Shown piece by piece: positions 1 through 10,607 of a stretch of 64,000 nucleotides of DNA. The stretch lies in assembly GCF_018596315.1 (NCBI RefSeq), contig NZ_JAHEAG010000014.1, positions 110,200-174,199 on the forward strand. Reading direction: 5' to 3'. Position 1 is the stretch's first letter. Every line of letters starts with the position of its first letter. The notes below the pieces were generated by a model. That model did no database searches. It saw nothing but the letters and a program-made list of their open reading frames with translations, and was not told the DNA's origin. The position numbers and the translations under genes are program-made. This DNA is from Bradyrhizobium sp. SRL28 (GTDB lineage Bacteria > Pseudomonadota > Alphaproteobacteria > Rhizobiales > Xanthobacteraceae).

Positions 1-1
1 G

Positions 2-193
2 CGGGAATGCTGGATGCTGTCGGGCGAGGTGGATTTCATCCTCAAATGCGTCGCGCCCGACATGGCGACGTTTCAGGATTTCGTCACGCATCTGACGGCA
101 GCCCCCCACGTGCGCAATGTGCGGACGTCGCTGGTGCTGCACAATTCGAAATATGAAGCGGCGGTGCCGCTCGATGTGAAGGTGGCGGGTTAA
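2..193 (+). CDS. Lrp/AsnC family regulator, C-terminal part (gene cut by window start)
   Basis: The window opens inside this gene; 63 codons up to a TAA stop are visible. They read as the ligand-sensing RAM domain of Lrp/AsnC regulators: a strand VDFILKCVAPD, a helix around FQDFVTHL, and the closing strands VRNVRTSLVL and KYEAAVPL. Family members are small DNA-binding proteins that sense an amino acid and control nearby amino-acid genes. The helix-turn-helix part lies outside the window, so the target cannot be judged. A palindromic repeat follows 21 bases after the stop. Confidence 0.8.
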   Translation, partial: RECWMLSGEVDFILKCVAPDMATFQDFVTHLTAAPHVRNVRTSLVLHNSKYEAAVPLDVKVAG

Positions 194-214
194 AGCGAGA
201 GCGCGCGGAATTTT

Positions 215-306
215 CGTAGGGTGGGCAAAGCGAAGCGTGCCCACCATTTTTTTCTACACCGAAGAAAGGGTGGGCACGGCGCAAGTGCGCCTTTGCCCAC
301 CCTACG
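215..306. repeat. Palindromic repeat family A, copy 1
   Basis: The element begins CGTAGGGTGGGCAAAG and ends with its complement CTTTGCCCACCCTACG, with GTGCCCACCAT and GGTGGGCACG arms inside, so it can fold into a long hairpin. Related copies lie at 16285-16375 and 44785-44879. It fills the gap between the convergent regulator and DoxX gene. Confidence 0.9.
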
Positions 307-323
307 AGTCCACGGGTCTCGAC

Positions 324-743
324 TTACTTCTTGCGCATCGCGTCGACGCTGTACGGTCCGCCGCCCGCGGTCGAAAGATACAGACAGGCGAAGCAGAACA
401 GGATCGCGAGCGTGCCGCCGTTGATGAGCGGGAAGAAATTCCTCGGCGCATGACCGATGAAATAAGCAAAGGCCATCTCGCCGGCAAGAATGAAGGCGAC
501 GGGCCGTGTAAACAGTCCGACCAGCAAAAGCGCGCCCAGAACCAACTCGATCGCACCGGCGGCGCCCGATAGCGACATCAATTGCACCTTGTTGAGGAAG
601 GCGTAAGCGTTACCGTCCGGAATTACCGGAAACTTCAGAATTTTCGCGACGCCGAATTGAAACAGCAGCAGCCCCGTGATGAAGCGAAACAGGCTCAGCG
701 CTGTCGGCTCCCATTTCGCGAGCATCTTGTCGATTTGGTCCAT
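324..743 (-). CDS. DoxX family membrane protein
   Basis: A 139-residue inner-membrane protein with four predicted membrane segments: about residues 14-30 (SLFRFITGLLLFQFGVAKI), 55-75, 78-95 and 105-125. The pattern, with an early FQFGVAKI and a GLFTRPVAF loop, fits the DoxX/DoxD-like family, whose members are often linked to thiosulfate or redox chemistry but have no firm general role. The start at 743 is chosen because GGGGGACT lies just upstream of ATG GAC CAA; an in-frame extension to 845 lacks membrane or signal character. It appears to be a single-gene unit. Confidence 0.85.
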   Translation of the reverse strand: MDQIDKMLAKWEPTALSLFRFITGLLLFQFGVAKILKFPVIPDGNAYAFLNKVQLMSLSGAAGAIELVLGALLLVGLFTRPVAFILAGEMAFAYFIGHAPRNFFPLINGGTLAILFCFACLYLSTAGGGPYSVDAMRKK

Positions 744-1072
744 GTCATAGTCCCCCTTGTTTGACGCACTTACTAACATCACGACATTACACGGTGTTGC
801 CCGATTGCGTGTGATGCAGGCACAACACCCCCAAGATTGAATCATTCCCTTCGCAAGTCATCGCTTCACGGCATTGTCGCGATTGCAGCGCAACAAGATG
901 CCGCCGGAAGCAACGGAGCCTGCCGCTCGCCGCGCGCCTTGCGGCGAAAACGGCAAGACCTGCAGCGCCGGCGCCTCGTCCATTTAGTTATGATTTATAA
1001 GCATTGTCCGGAGTCGGATTATTATGGAATCCGCCGCATCTCCACTCACAATCCTGTCAGCGCGGCGGCAAT
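744..1072. other. Intergenic region upstream of doxX-like gene
   Basis: No coding frame here has family character or a good ribosome site. It holds the minus-strand promoter region of the DoxX gene and ends at the greA terminator hairpin. The A/T-rich stretch around 985-1025 is the least GC-rich part. I see nothing else in it. Confidence 0.5.
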
Positions 1073-1099
1073 AAAAAAGCCGCGTCGAAACGCGGCTTT
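1073..1099 (-). terminator. Rho-independent terminator downstream of greA
   Basis: On the minus strand GCCGCG, a six-base loop TTTCGA and CGCGGC are followed by six T (1078 down to 1073). The stem extends by AAA/TTT pairs. It is placed to end the greA transcript, about 180 bases after the greA stop. Confidence 0.85.
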
Positions 1100-1127
1100 G
1101 TCGCAACAGTTACTCGCAGGTGACTAC

Positions 1128-1223
1128 AGCATGATCCGGACCCGAAGGGCCGCGTTAGCGCTAAGTGGATACCGGTTTTCCCTCGCGACAAACGCGGAAC
1201 GCGTTTGCGCGGAGATCATGCTC
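1128..1223. repeat. Palindromic repeat family B, copy 1 (interrupted)
   Basis: Outer arms AGCATGATCCGGA and GATCATGCTC match copies at 36389-36438 and 52441-52485, which share CCGGAAAAGTGGAAACCGG-type cores. In this copy the core is expanded with GGCCGCGTTAGCGC and an ACAAACGCGGAACGCG segment, so it is a composite or interrupted version. Confidence 0.8.
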
Positions 1224-1234
1224 AGATCAAAAGA

Positions 1235-1286
1235 GATAGAGCGGGATGACGATGTCATCGGGATGACGATGTCGTCGCGCTCTATC
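1235..1286. repeat. Hairpin with internal 17-bp tandem repeat overlapping the greA stop
   Basis: GATAGAGCG at 1235 pairs with CGCTCTATC ending at 1286. Between the arms the 17-mer GGGATGACGATGTCATC (1243-1259) is repeated with one change at 1260-1276. The right arm contains the greA stop codon (1282-1284), so the hairpin forms at the very end of the coding sequence. Confidence 0.75.
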
Positions 1287-1758
1287 GCCACTCGACCTTG
1301 GTGATCTCGTAGGCCTTGGCGCCGCCCGGCGCCACGACTTCCACCGTCGAGCCCTTTTTCTTGCCGATCAGGGCGCGGGCCAGCGGCGAGGTGATCGAGA
1401 TACGGCCCTTCTTGGCGTCGGCTTCGGGCTCGCCCACGATCTGCCACACCGTTTTCTTCTCGGTGTCTTCGTCGACCAGCGTGACAGTGGCGCCGAACTT
1501 CACGGTGTCGCCCGAGAGCTTGCTGATGTCGATAATGTCGGCGCGCGCCAGCTTGTCTTCGAGCTCGGCGATGCGGCCTTCATTGTGCGACTGCTCTTCC
1601 TTGGCGGCGTGATATTCCGCGTTTTCCGAAAGGTCGCCATGCGAGCGCGCCTCGGCGATATGCTCGATGATGCGCGGACGCTCCACCGACTGGCGCTGCT
1701 TCAACTCGACCTCCAGGGCGGCATAGCCGCTCGCGGTCATCGGTACCTTTTCCACCAT
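1282..1758 (-). CDS. greA: Transcription elongation factor GreA
   Basis: GreA binds in the RNA polymerase secondary channel and stimulates cleavage of backtracked RNA. The 158-residue product has the usual length. The N-terminal coiled-coil carries the acidic tip DLSENAEYHAAKEEQ (residues about 41-55), with the Asp and Glu residues that act at the polymerase active site, and the C-terminal FKBP-like domain ends with a VEVVAPGG strand. The start MVEKVPMTASGY is at 1758; an upstream in-frame Met at 1812 would add an atypical leader. The gene lies downstream of carB on the same strand, separated by about 210 bases, and has its own terminator. Confidence 0.95.
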   Translation of the reverse strand: MVEKVPMTASGYAALEVELKQRQSVERPRIIEHIAEARSHGDLSENAEYHAAKEEQSHNEGRIAELEDKLARADIIDISKLSGDTVKFGATVTLVDEDTEKKTVWQIVGEPEADAKKGRISITSPLARALIGKKKGSTVEVVAPGGAKAYEITKVEWR

Positions 1759-1971
1759 ATCTTCCGTCCTTCCATCGTGCGAACCGCCCAGGGCGTCGCG
1801 CGCACGAGGCACTTTTTAGATTTCAATTCGGGCTTTCATGGCCCAACGCGAGCCCGCCAGCCTATTAATTTCGGCCCGCTCAAGGGCCGATTCAACATCC
1901 AAACGGGCGGTGAGTTCCGGCCATACGGCTTTATTGCCAATCGTTTGGCGGGCATTTGGCCCAGCCAACGA

Positions 1972-5436
<3,465 letters not shown>

Positions 5437-5462
5437 CAGCTCTCAGACTGGATTTTAGGCAC

Positions 5463-5491
5463 AAAAAAAGGGCGCGCATGCTGCGCGTCCC
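5463..5491 (-). terminator. Terminator or attenuator hairpin in the carB leader
   Basis: On the minus strand GGGACGCGC, loop AGCAT and GCGCGCCC form eight GC-rich pairs with one bulged A, directly followed by seven T (5469 to 5463). The end is 27 bases before the carB ATG at 5436. It can end transcripts coming from the tRNA-like gene or methyltransferase upstream; it could also act as an attenuator if the carB promoter lies above it. Confidence 0.8.
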
Positions 5492-5633
5492 CTAAGCCAA
5501 GAGCGCGGGTCACCCTCGCGCGCGGGTGGTCTTTAGACCAGATTCCGCACCCGCGAAACCCCCAAAAACGGGCCATCAACGGGGAAATTAGGGGATTTGG
5601 CGCTCGGTCCGCCTTCGCTCTACGGGGCGGCCC

Positions 5634-5735
5634 CGGTCCGTCTACGCTTTCGCTTTGCTCAAGCTACGCCGGACACGCTTTGCCCCGCCGGTCTCCGGCG
5701 TGGCTGCGCCACGCGTAGCCCGTCAGGGCGAAGCG
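5634..5735. repeat. Palindromic repeat cluster beside the tRNA-like gene
   Basis: Several short inverted arms are packed here: GTCCGTCTACGCTTT against AAGCTACGCCGGAC, and GGCGTGGCTGCGCCACG. The style (ACGCTTTGC, GTAGCCCG, GGCGAAGCG) matches palindromic repeats elsewhere in the window. The region separates the tRNA-like gene from the carB leader. Confidence 0.6.
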
Positions 5736-5811
5736 TGGAGGCCCGGCCTGGATTTGAACCAGGATAAAGAGCATTGCACTGCTCCCGCGTCGTCGCTTCC
5801 GCCACCGGGCC
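5736..5811 (-). tRNA. Aberrant tRNA-Cys-like gene (GCA anticodon-like, encoded CCA)
   Basis: The 76-base minus-strand unit has a perfect acceptor stem GGCCCGG/CCGGGCC, a T73 discriminator and an encoded CCA. The T arm is perfect (CCTGG, loop TTCAAAT, CCAGG). The D arm is odd: a three-pair stem GCG/CGC and a loop without the usual GG. The anticodon arm pairs best as GAGCA/TGCTC with a six-base loop GTGCAA, which reads U-GCA-A; GCA with U73 are cysteine identity elements. Read by strict numbering the triplet would be UGC, but the alanine G3-U70 pair and A73 are absent. It could be a minor or regulatory tRNA, or a decayed one. The only other tRNA gene I recognise in the window is the canonical tRNA-Glu. 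Confidence 0.65.
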
Positions 5812-5892
5812 GCAGGCATCATCGCCGATCACGGCGCGGTGAACCATACCTTACCGCGCTTTAGGGTTAACAACCTTAGGGCGCAGCAGGAC

Positions 5893-6597
5893 TCAATTGA
5901 GCTTTAGAGCGTGGCGGGCCACGAAGGTCATCCGCCAGGGGTTGTGGCCGATGTTCTGATGCGCGCGCGAGGTAGAGAAGCCGGCCCGGGCGAGCTTCTC
6001 GATCATCTCATTCTCGCCGTAGCGCTGCAGCCCGACGCGGGTGCGTAACTGCCGGTAGTCCGATAGCGCGGTGCTCGCGAGGCCATACAGTGCGTCTTTC
6101 AGGAAGCCGTGGGTCTTTGCGAATTTCAACAGCGCCAGGACGTCCCTGGCCATGCCGACTTCCGGCCGCAGGATGTCGCCCAGCACCAGGCGGCCGTTGG
6201 GCTTCAATAGCCGGCGAACGACGGCGAGCGCCGAATCCAGCTCTTTGGGCGTCATGTATTGCGCGACCGAATTCATGACGACGAGATCGATCGAGCTTTC
6301 CGTCATTCGCGTGAGATCCTCGAGCGAACGGACGCGGATCTTGGTGTTCGGCGCAAAGCGCGCGATCAGCCGGCCGCGGACACCGGGGGCGGGCTCGGCC
6401 AGATAGAGCTTGGCACAGGCGTCGGCCACCCTGGCGGCGGACAGCGCCTCGCCGCAGGCATAGTCCAGCACGACGGAGTCGGGCGATGAGATGTAGCCGA
6501 TGATGTCGCGCGCGATGATCTGGAAATGCAGGTCGCGATGCAGCCTGCTCGCATAAATCGTATGCGTGGAATCGTAATAGTCGATCCATTCGTCCAT
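5893..6597 (-). CDS. Class I SAM-dependent methyltransferase
   Basis: The 234-residue protein has a Rossmann-type methyltransferase core: motif I VVLDYACGEA (about residues 44-53), an acidic residue after strand 2 in LYLAEPAPG, and motif IV-like IDLVVMNSVAQYM. The substrate is unknown; it resembles small-molecule or lipid methyltransferases in the Methyltransf_11/25 group. I place the start at 6597 (MDEWIDYYDSTHT); a longer frame to 6675 would overlap the divergent dps leader. It is divergent from dps, with about 120 bases between the starts, and the tRNA-like gene follows its stop by 81 bases. Confidence 0.85.
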   Translation of the reverse strand: MDEWIDYYDSTHTIYASRLHRDLHFQIIARDIIGYISSPDSVVLDYACGEALSAARVADACAKLYLAEPAPGVRGRLIARFAPNTKIRVRSLEDLTRMTESSIDLVVMNSVAQYMTPKELDSALAVVRRLLKPNGRLVLGDILRPEVGMARDVLALLKFAKTHGFLKDALYGLASTALSDYRQLRTRVGLQRYGENEMIEKLARAGFSTSRAHQNIGHNPWRMTFVARHALKLN

Positions 6598-6719
6598 CGC
6601 GCGCGTCCGGCAAGACGGCTGGTTCCGGCACCGGAACCAGCCTGAAAGTGATGCGTTAGGTCGTCCGACGGCCAATGTCCACTGCCGCCGCTATCCGGTT
6701 CCTAACAGGAAGGTGCAAC

Positions 6720-7253
6720 GTGAGCAAAACCAGCAACAAATCCGACAAGGTATCCCCCGAACTTGATACGCCGACTGACCTGCCGCAGGCCGCGGTGGAC
6801 AAGATCTCCGCATCGCTCAATACGTTGCTGGCGGATGCATTCGCCCTCTACCTGAAGACCAAGAACTTCCACTGGCATGTCAGCGGCCGGCATTTCAACG
6901 ACTATCATCTGATGCTGGACCAGCAGTCGGAGGCGATTTTCGCCACCACCGACCAGCTCGCCGAACGGGTGCGCAAGCTCGGCGGCACCACGCTGCGCTC
7001 GATCGGGCAGATCGCCAAGCTGCAGACCATCCAGGACAACAACGACGCCTATGTGCCGCCGCGCGAAATGCTGCGCGAACTGATGCAAGACAACAAGCAC
7101 ATGGCGGCGGCGATGCGCAAAGCCCACAAGATTTGCGACGATCATGAGGATTCCGGCAGCGCAAGCCTGCTCGAAGTCTTCATCGACGAGACCGAGCGCC
7201 GCACCTGGTTCCTGTTCGAGGCCAGCCGTCAGGAAGGCGCCAACGCGGCGTAA
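6720..7253 (+). CDS. dps: Dps family DNA-protecting ferritin-like protein
   Basis: Dps forms a 12-mer shell that binds DNA and oxidises and stores iron with hydrogen peroxide. The 177-residue protein has the four-helix bundle with the inter-subunit ferroxidase signature: NFHWHVSGRHFNDYHLMLD (about residues 50-68) followed by the acidic pair in DQQSEAIF. A Lys-rich N-terminus (SKTSNKSDK) may contact DNA. The start is a GTG at 6720 with AGGAAGG six bases ahead; a longer ATG frame from 6675 has no such site. It stands alone, divergent from the methyltransferase. Confidence 0.92.
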   Translation: MSKTSNKSDKVSPELDTPTDLPQAAVDKISASLNTLLADAFALYLKTKNFHWHVSGRHFNDYHLMLDQQSEAIFATTDQLAERVRKLGGTTLRSIGQIAKLQTIQDNNDAYVPPREMLRELMQDNKHMAAAMRKAHKICDDHEDSGSASLLEVFIDETERRTWFLFEASRQEGANAA

Positions 7254-7462
7254 GCGCGGTTGCGCTGCGCAGGCGCGCAGGGTCGGCCGACGGGGGCGCA
7301 TTGGCGGCGACCCGGTGGCTTTGCGGGCCTGCGTCCTGCGGCGGCTGCCTTTGATCGGACATTCTCGTCGCGTGCCGGCCGGTTCTGGCATAGACTGGCG
7401 CTGCAGCTTCCAGACAGGAGCCGCGGCCCGGAAGCTTTCGCTGCGATCTGGAGGAGCCGGAA

Positions 7463-7771
7463 ATGCCTATCTCTTTCTCGATGATCGTTTTGAACTCGCA
7501 GTTGATCGTTGCGGTGGCAGACGGCGTGCCGAAATTCGACGTTGCCCGGAGCTGCAAGCTCGATGTCGCCGCCACCACCGGCCTCTCCGTTGACCAGTCG
7601 ATGAAGAACTGCGTGAACGATGAACAGAAGGCGAAGCGGCAGCTCGCAGGCCAGTGGTCGAAATTCCCCGCGCCAAGCCGGGCAAGCTGCACCTCGCAGG
7701 AGAGCATCGGTGGCACGCCAAGTTACGTCAGTTTGCTGACATGCCTGCAGATGGGTCAGTGGACCAGGTGA
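7463..7771 (+). CDS. Small conserved hypothetical protein, Cys-containing
   Basis: A 102-residue protein that I recognise only as the type of small hypothetical protein common in Bradyrhizobium, with a DEQKAKRQLAGQW segment and C-terminal GTPSYVSLLTCLQMG. The first 18 residues are hydrophobic (MPISFSMIVLNSQLIVAV) and could be a weak signal sequence. Four cysteines (one near CKLD, one in NCVND, one in SCTSQ, one in TCLQM) could form two disulfides if exported. GGAGGAG lies six bases ahead of the ATG. No neighbour suggests a function. Confidence 0.7.
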   Translation: MPISFSMIVLNSQLIVAVADGVPKFDVARSCKLDVAATTGLSVDQSMKNCVNDEQKAKRQLAGQWSKFPAPSRASCTSQESIGGTPSYVSLLTCLQMGQWTR

Positions 7772-7923
7772 ATGCCCGGTGTGATTTTCTGTCAGTAGCC
7801 AGGATGGAATGAACGCAGTTCGCCGCCACCATCGCGGGCGGCTGCTTCATCACCACCCGGCGCGTTGGCGTCCGTGGTGGCGGGAGCCATTGGAGAGATC
7901 GCGAACGTCAGGCCACCCTGATC

Positions 7924-9018
7924 CTAATATTTTCTGACGATGGGTTTTGTTGTCGGAGGCGCGCCGGGCGCCGGCGGCGAGATGGCGAAGGTGACCCAGG
8001 CATTCCAGCCACTGGGACGATTCTCTGCGGCAAACTCTCCGTAAGCCTTCAAATTGAGATAGCCCTGCATGTCACCGACCGGAAAAAGGAATCCGATCTG
8101 GGGACCGACGCCAACCACCTGGGACTGGAAGCAGCCGACACGGTCGCCTGGACCGCTGTCGCAGCCGAGCTGCTTGTAGACATAGCCTACGAGGCCAACC
8201 ATGACCTGCTTCGACAGGAATTGCGATGCACCCCAGTCGAAGTGCATGTCGACGCCGCTCTGATACTGCGTCGATGTATTCTTGGTATTGTAGGTGAAGC
8301 CAAGCACGCCGGAGAATTCGTGGCCGGTCTGCGGATTGAAATAGGTGTAGCCGCCGCCGCCATCGATCGCGCCGTGTCCGATACCCAGGTTCGACAGGCG
8401 GTCGGATTGGTAAGCGCCGACCGGGATGTCGCCGGTGATGTAGGTCATGTAGTTGTGGACGCCGGCGTTCCAGCGCAAGGCGAATTGCGGGACCAGATCC
8501 CCAAAGCCCCACGTCGTGTCGCTGACGCTGTCGGACCGCGAGAAGGGGATGGTGTTGCCCAACGGGCCCGTGATCACGCCTGACAAGGTCCCCGCCAGGC
8601 TGGTGCCGACGACGCCATAGGCTGCCACGAGGGACACCGACGCCTGGCCGCCGAGCACCGGCGTCTCGAATACATAGGTCGGGATCACAAAGCCAAGATT
8701 GCCGGTGGCGTTGACGCTCAAATTCAGATTTGCGTTTAAGGTAACGTTGCCTGGAACCCTGCCGAGCGTGAAGTTACGCGCACGCGCGACGTCGGCGCCC
8801 GCGGAGACGGAGGTATGGTAGTAGACCGTCGCCAGCGACCAACCCGGCTGCTGCGGCGTGGCCGCGAGGCTACCAAAGAAGCCGGGGACCCAGAAGCTGA
8901 CGCCGTTTTCATCGGCGTGTGCCACGCCGGGAAGGGCGGCCAGCATCGCAATCGACAGGCCGGCACCTGTATATTTGAGAAGGGCGTTGAGTCCTCGATT
9001 GAATGGTTTTTGCGTCAT
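7924..9018 (-). CDS. Outer-membrane transporter-like protein (SphA / Phenol_MetA_deg family)
   Basis: A 364-residue exported beta-rich protein. A signal peptide runs to about residue 35 (SIAMLAALPGVAHA). The mature part has alternating aromatic strands (FWVPGFFGSL, WGFGDLVPQFALRW, GAIDGGGGYTYFNP, EFSGVLGFTYN) typical of the MetA-pathway or phenol-degradation-associated outer-membrane proteins, thought to form channels for hydrophobic compounds. The chain closes with YLNLKAYGEF and a WVTFAI strand, then a short Pro-rich tail. GGGAGCAGCAG precedes the ATG. It lies upstream of no same-strand gene; HlyD begins 300 bases beyond its promoter side. Confidence 0.85.
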   Translation of the reverse strand: MTQKPFNRGLNALLKYTGAGLSIAMLAALPGVAHADENGVSFWVPGFFGSLAATPQQPGWSLATVYYHTSVSAGADVARARNFTLGRVPGNVTLNANLNLSVNATGNLGFVIPTYVFETPVLGGQASVSLVAAYGVVGTSLAGTLSGVITGPLGNTIPFSRSDSVSDTTWGFGDLVPQFALRWNAGVHNYMTYITGDIPVGAYQSDRLSNLGIGHGAIDGGGGYTYFNPQTGHEFSGVLGFTYNTKNTSTQYQSGVDMHFDWGASQFLSKQVMVGLVGYVYKQLGCDSGPGDRVGCFQSQVVGVGPQIGFLFPVGDMQGYLNLKAYGEFAAENRPSGWNAWVTFAISPPAPGAPPTTKPIVRKY

Positions 9019-9319
9019 CTGCTGCTCCCAATGCCCTGAGATCACAGTGATCAATCCGAGATTGACATAGATTGAATGTCTCGTCGTAAGCTATTGGCGT
9101 GCTGAAACGATCCAGATCGAAAATCTGTCGCGACTGTTGCGCTAAAGCCGCGAGATTATCGTCTGCTATTCACTGCAATGGGCATTGCGGGAGTGTGACA
9201 GCAGCGGATGGGTCGCGGGACGATGACGCCCGGCGGTAGTCGGCGCGCATGGGGCGGTGCGGCTGCGACCGCCATCATCTTTTCGGCGACGGGCCGCCGT
9301 GAATGTTAGACTAGTACCG
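9019..9319. other. Intergenic region between HlyD-type gene and transporter gene
   Basis: Both flanking genes run on the minus strand, so this holds the 3' end of the HlyD-type transcript and the promoter of the transporter gene. A perfect 13-base palindrome GATCACAGTGATC lies at 9040-9052. No coding frame or terminator with a T run is apparent. Confidence 0.5.
9040..9052. promoter_or_regulatory. Palindrome GATCAC-A-GTGATC, possible operator
   Basis: The perfect 6-1-6 palindrome lies 22 bases upstream of the transporter ATG at 9018, in the untranslated leader or core promoter. This is a good place for a repressor site, but the binding protein is unknown and chance is possible. Confidence 0.35.
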
Positions 9320-10429
9320 TCAGAGATACGCCGTATACGAGCTGATCCAGACCAGGATCGACATGATCAAGCCAATGACGCCGGCGTTCTCTGCGAACAC
9401 GGTGGCGGTGCCGGGGATTCCGAGCTTGAGCTGGCTGCGGTCGATATCCTTCGGTATGGAAATGATCGCGGGATAGGTCTTGGCGCCTCGGATCGAGCTG
9501 CCCCGCGCCAGCATCCCCGATACGGCAAGCTGGCCTTCACCGACGCCTTGCGGGATGGCCGTAATCGTCGCGTCGTGAATACGCCCGGGGTCGTCGTCGA
9601 ACACGAGCTTGACCTGCGCGCCGGGCTTGATGGTCTGGAATCCGTTCGGCGAGAACATGCCGACGATGACGATTTCGTCGGCGATGATGAACGACATCAC
9701 CGAGCGAGCCTGCAGGGCGCGGTCGCCGACCGTCACCGCCATCTGCGTAACCTTGCCGTCGGCGATCGCACGGATGGTCGTCTGGTCGAGCTCCCATCTG
9801 GCATTCTCGAGCTGGGCCTGGGTTTGAGCGACGGTCGTATTGATACCGCCGATCTCCGAGTCCTTGGCCAACTGCGCGTTCAGTTGCGCGGCTTTGGCCG
9901 CCTGTAACTGAAACTCTACCGTTTCGTACTGGACCTGGGTGTCTTGCAGGCGAAACTGGCTCTGCGCGCCCGCGTCGGTGAGCTTGCTGTAATCGGCAAG
10001 CCTCTGTTTGTGATAGGCGAGTTGCTTGGTCAGCCCGTCGACGTTCGCAGTCGCCTGCTCATAGTTGGCCGTCAGTTGCTTGACCTGCTGGCGTGCCTGA
10101 GCGATTGACGCCTCGAGTTGGTTGACCTTGAACTGGAACGGCGCTGGATCGATGCGGAACAGGACGGCGCCTGCTTTCACCGGCTCGTTTGGCTTGGCCG
10201 GTATCTCGATCACTTGGCCGGAAACATTGGGCGTAATCTCCATAACGGGAGAACCGACCACGAAGCTTCCCGACGGGGTCAGGTAATTGAACAATGCTAC
10301 GAACACCGAGAGGATGAACGCGCCGATCAGCACCGCGACGGTGCCGGAGGCCCAGCCCCATCTGACCAGCTTGAGCTTGGAAAAGATGAGCCACACGAGA
10401 ACCAGATAGAGCGTCAGGATGATAAGCAT
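9320..10429 (-). CDS. HlyD/EmrA-type membrane fusion protein (YiaV/YibH-like)
   Basis: A 369-residue periplasmic adaptor of an efflux or secretion system. Two N-terminal membrane helices (residues about 1-17 and 25-49) are unusual for HlyD but match the YiaV/YibH type. A biotinyl-lipoyl-like half (ITPNVSGQVIEIPAKPNEPV) is followed by a long coiled-coil hairpin (SIAQARQQVKQLTANYEQA to AQLENARWEL), the second lipoyl half and a beta-barrel domain. A final hydrophobic helix ends in ISSYTAYL. AGGAGC precedes the ATG at 10429. No inner-membrane pump gene is adjacent; DUF1254 proteins lie upstream. A decayed paralogue is at 14994-15216. Confidence 0.88.
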   Translation of the reverse strand: MLIILTLYLVLVWLIFSKLKLVRWGWASGTVAVLIGAFILSVFVALFNYLTPSGSFVVGSPVMEITPNVSGQVIEIPAKPNEPVKAGAVLFRIDPAPFQFKVNQLEASIAQARQQVKQLTANYEQATANVDGLTKQLAYHKQRLADYSKLTDAGAQSQFRLQDTQVQYETVEFQLQAAKAAQLNAQLAKDSEIGGINTTVAQTQAQLENARWELDQTTIRAIADGKVTQMAVTVGDRALQARSVMSFIIADEIVIVGMFSPNGFQTIKPGAQVKLVFDDDPGRIHDATITAIPQGVGEGQLAVSGMLARGSSIRGAKTYPAIISIPKDIDRSQLKLGIPGTATVFAENAGVIGLIMSILVWISSYTAYL

Positions 10430-10607
10430 GACGGGCTCCTGGAGCAGCCTGCAGTCAACTCGCCCGATCGCAGCGCCCACCATCGGACGCACTTCTGCAC
10501 GACTGGATTCACCCAGAAAGGACTTGGTCTTCCAGTCTGAAGCCGGCAAGCCAGCGGCCGGCGAGAGAGCCGACGCCGGCGCCGAAGCGCCGGCGTGCCG
10601 TCAACTT

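Noticed and set aside
837..1304. 155-codon plus-strand frame
   Set aside because: It runs through a terminator and a repeat element and has no family character.
5634..5735. Possible CRISPR-like array beside the tRNA-like gene
   Set aside because: The repeats are inverted arms of unequal length, not regularly spaced direct repeats.
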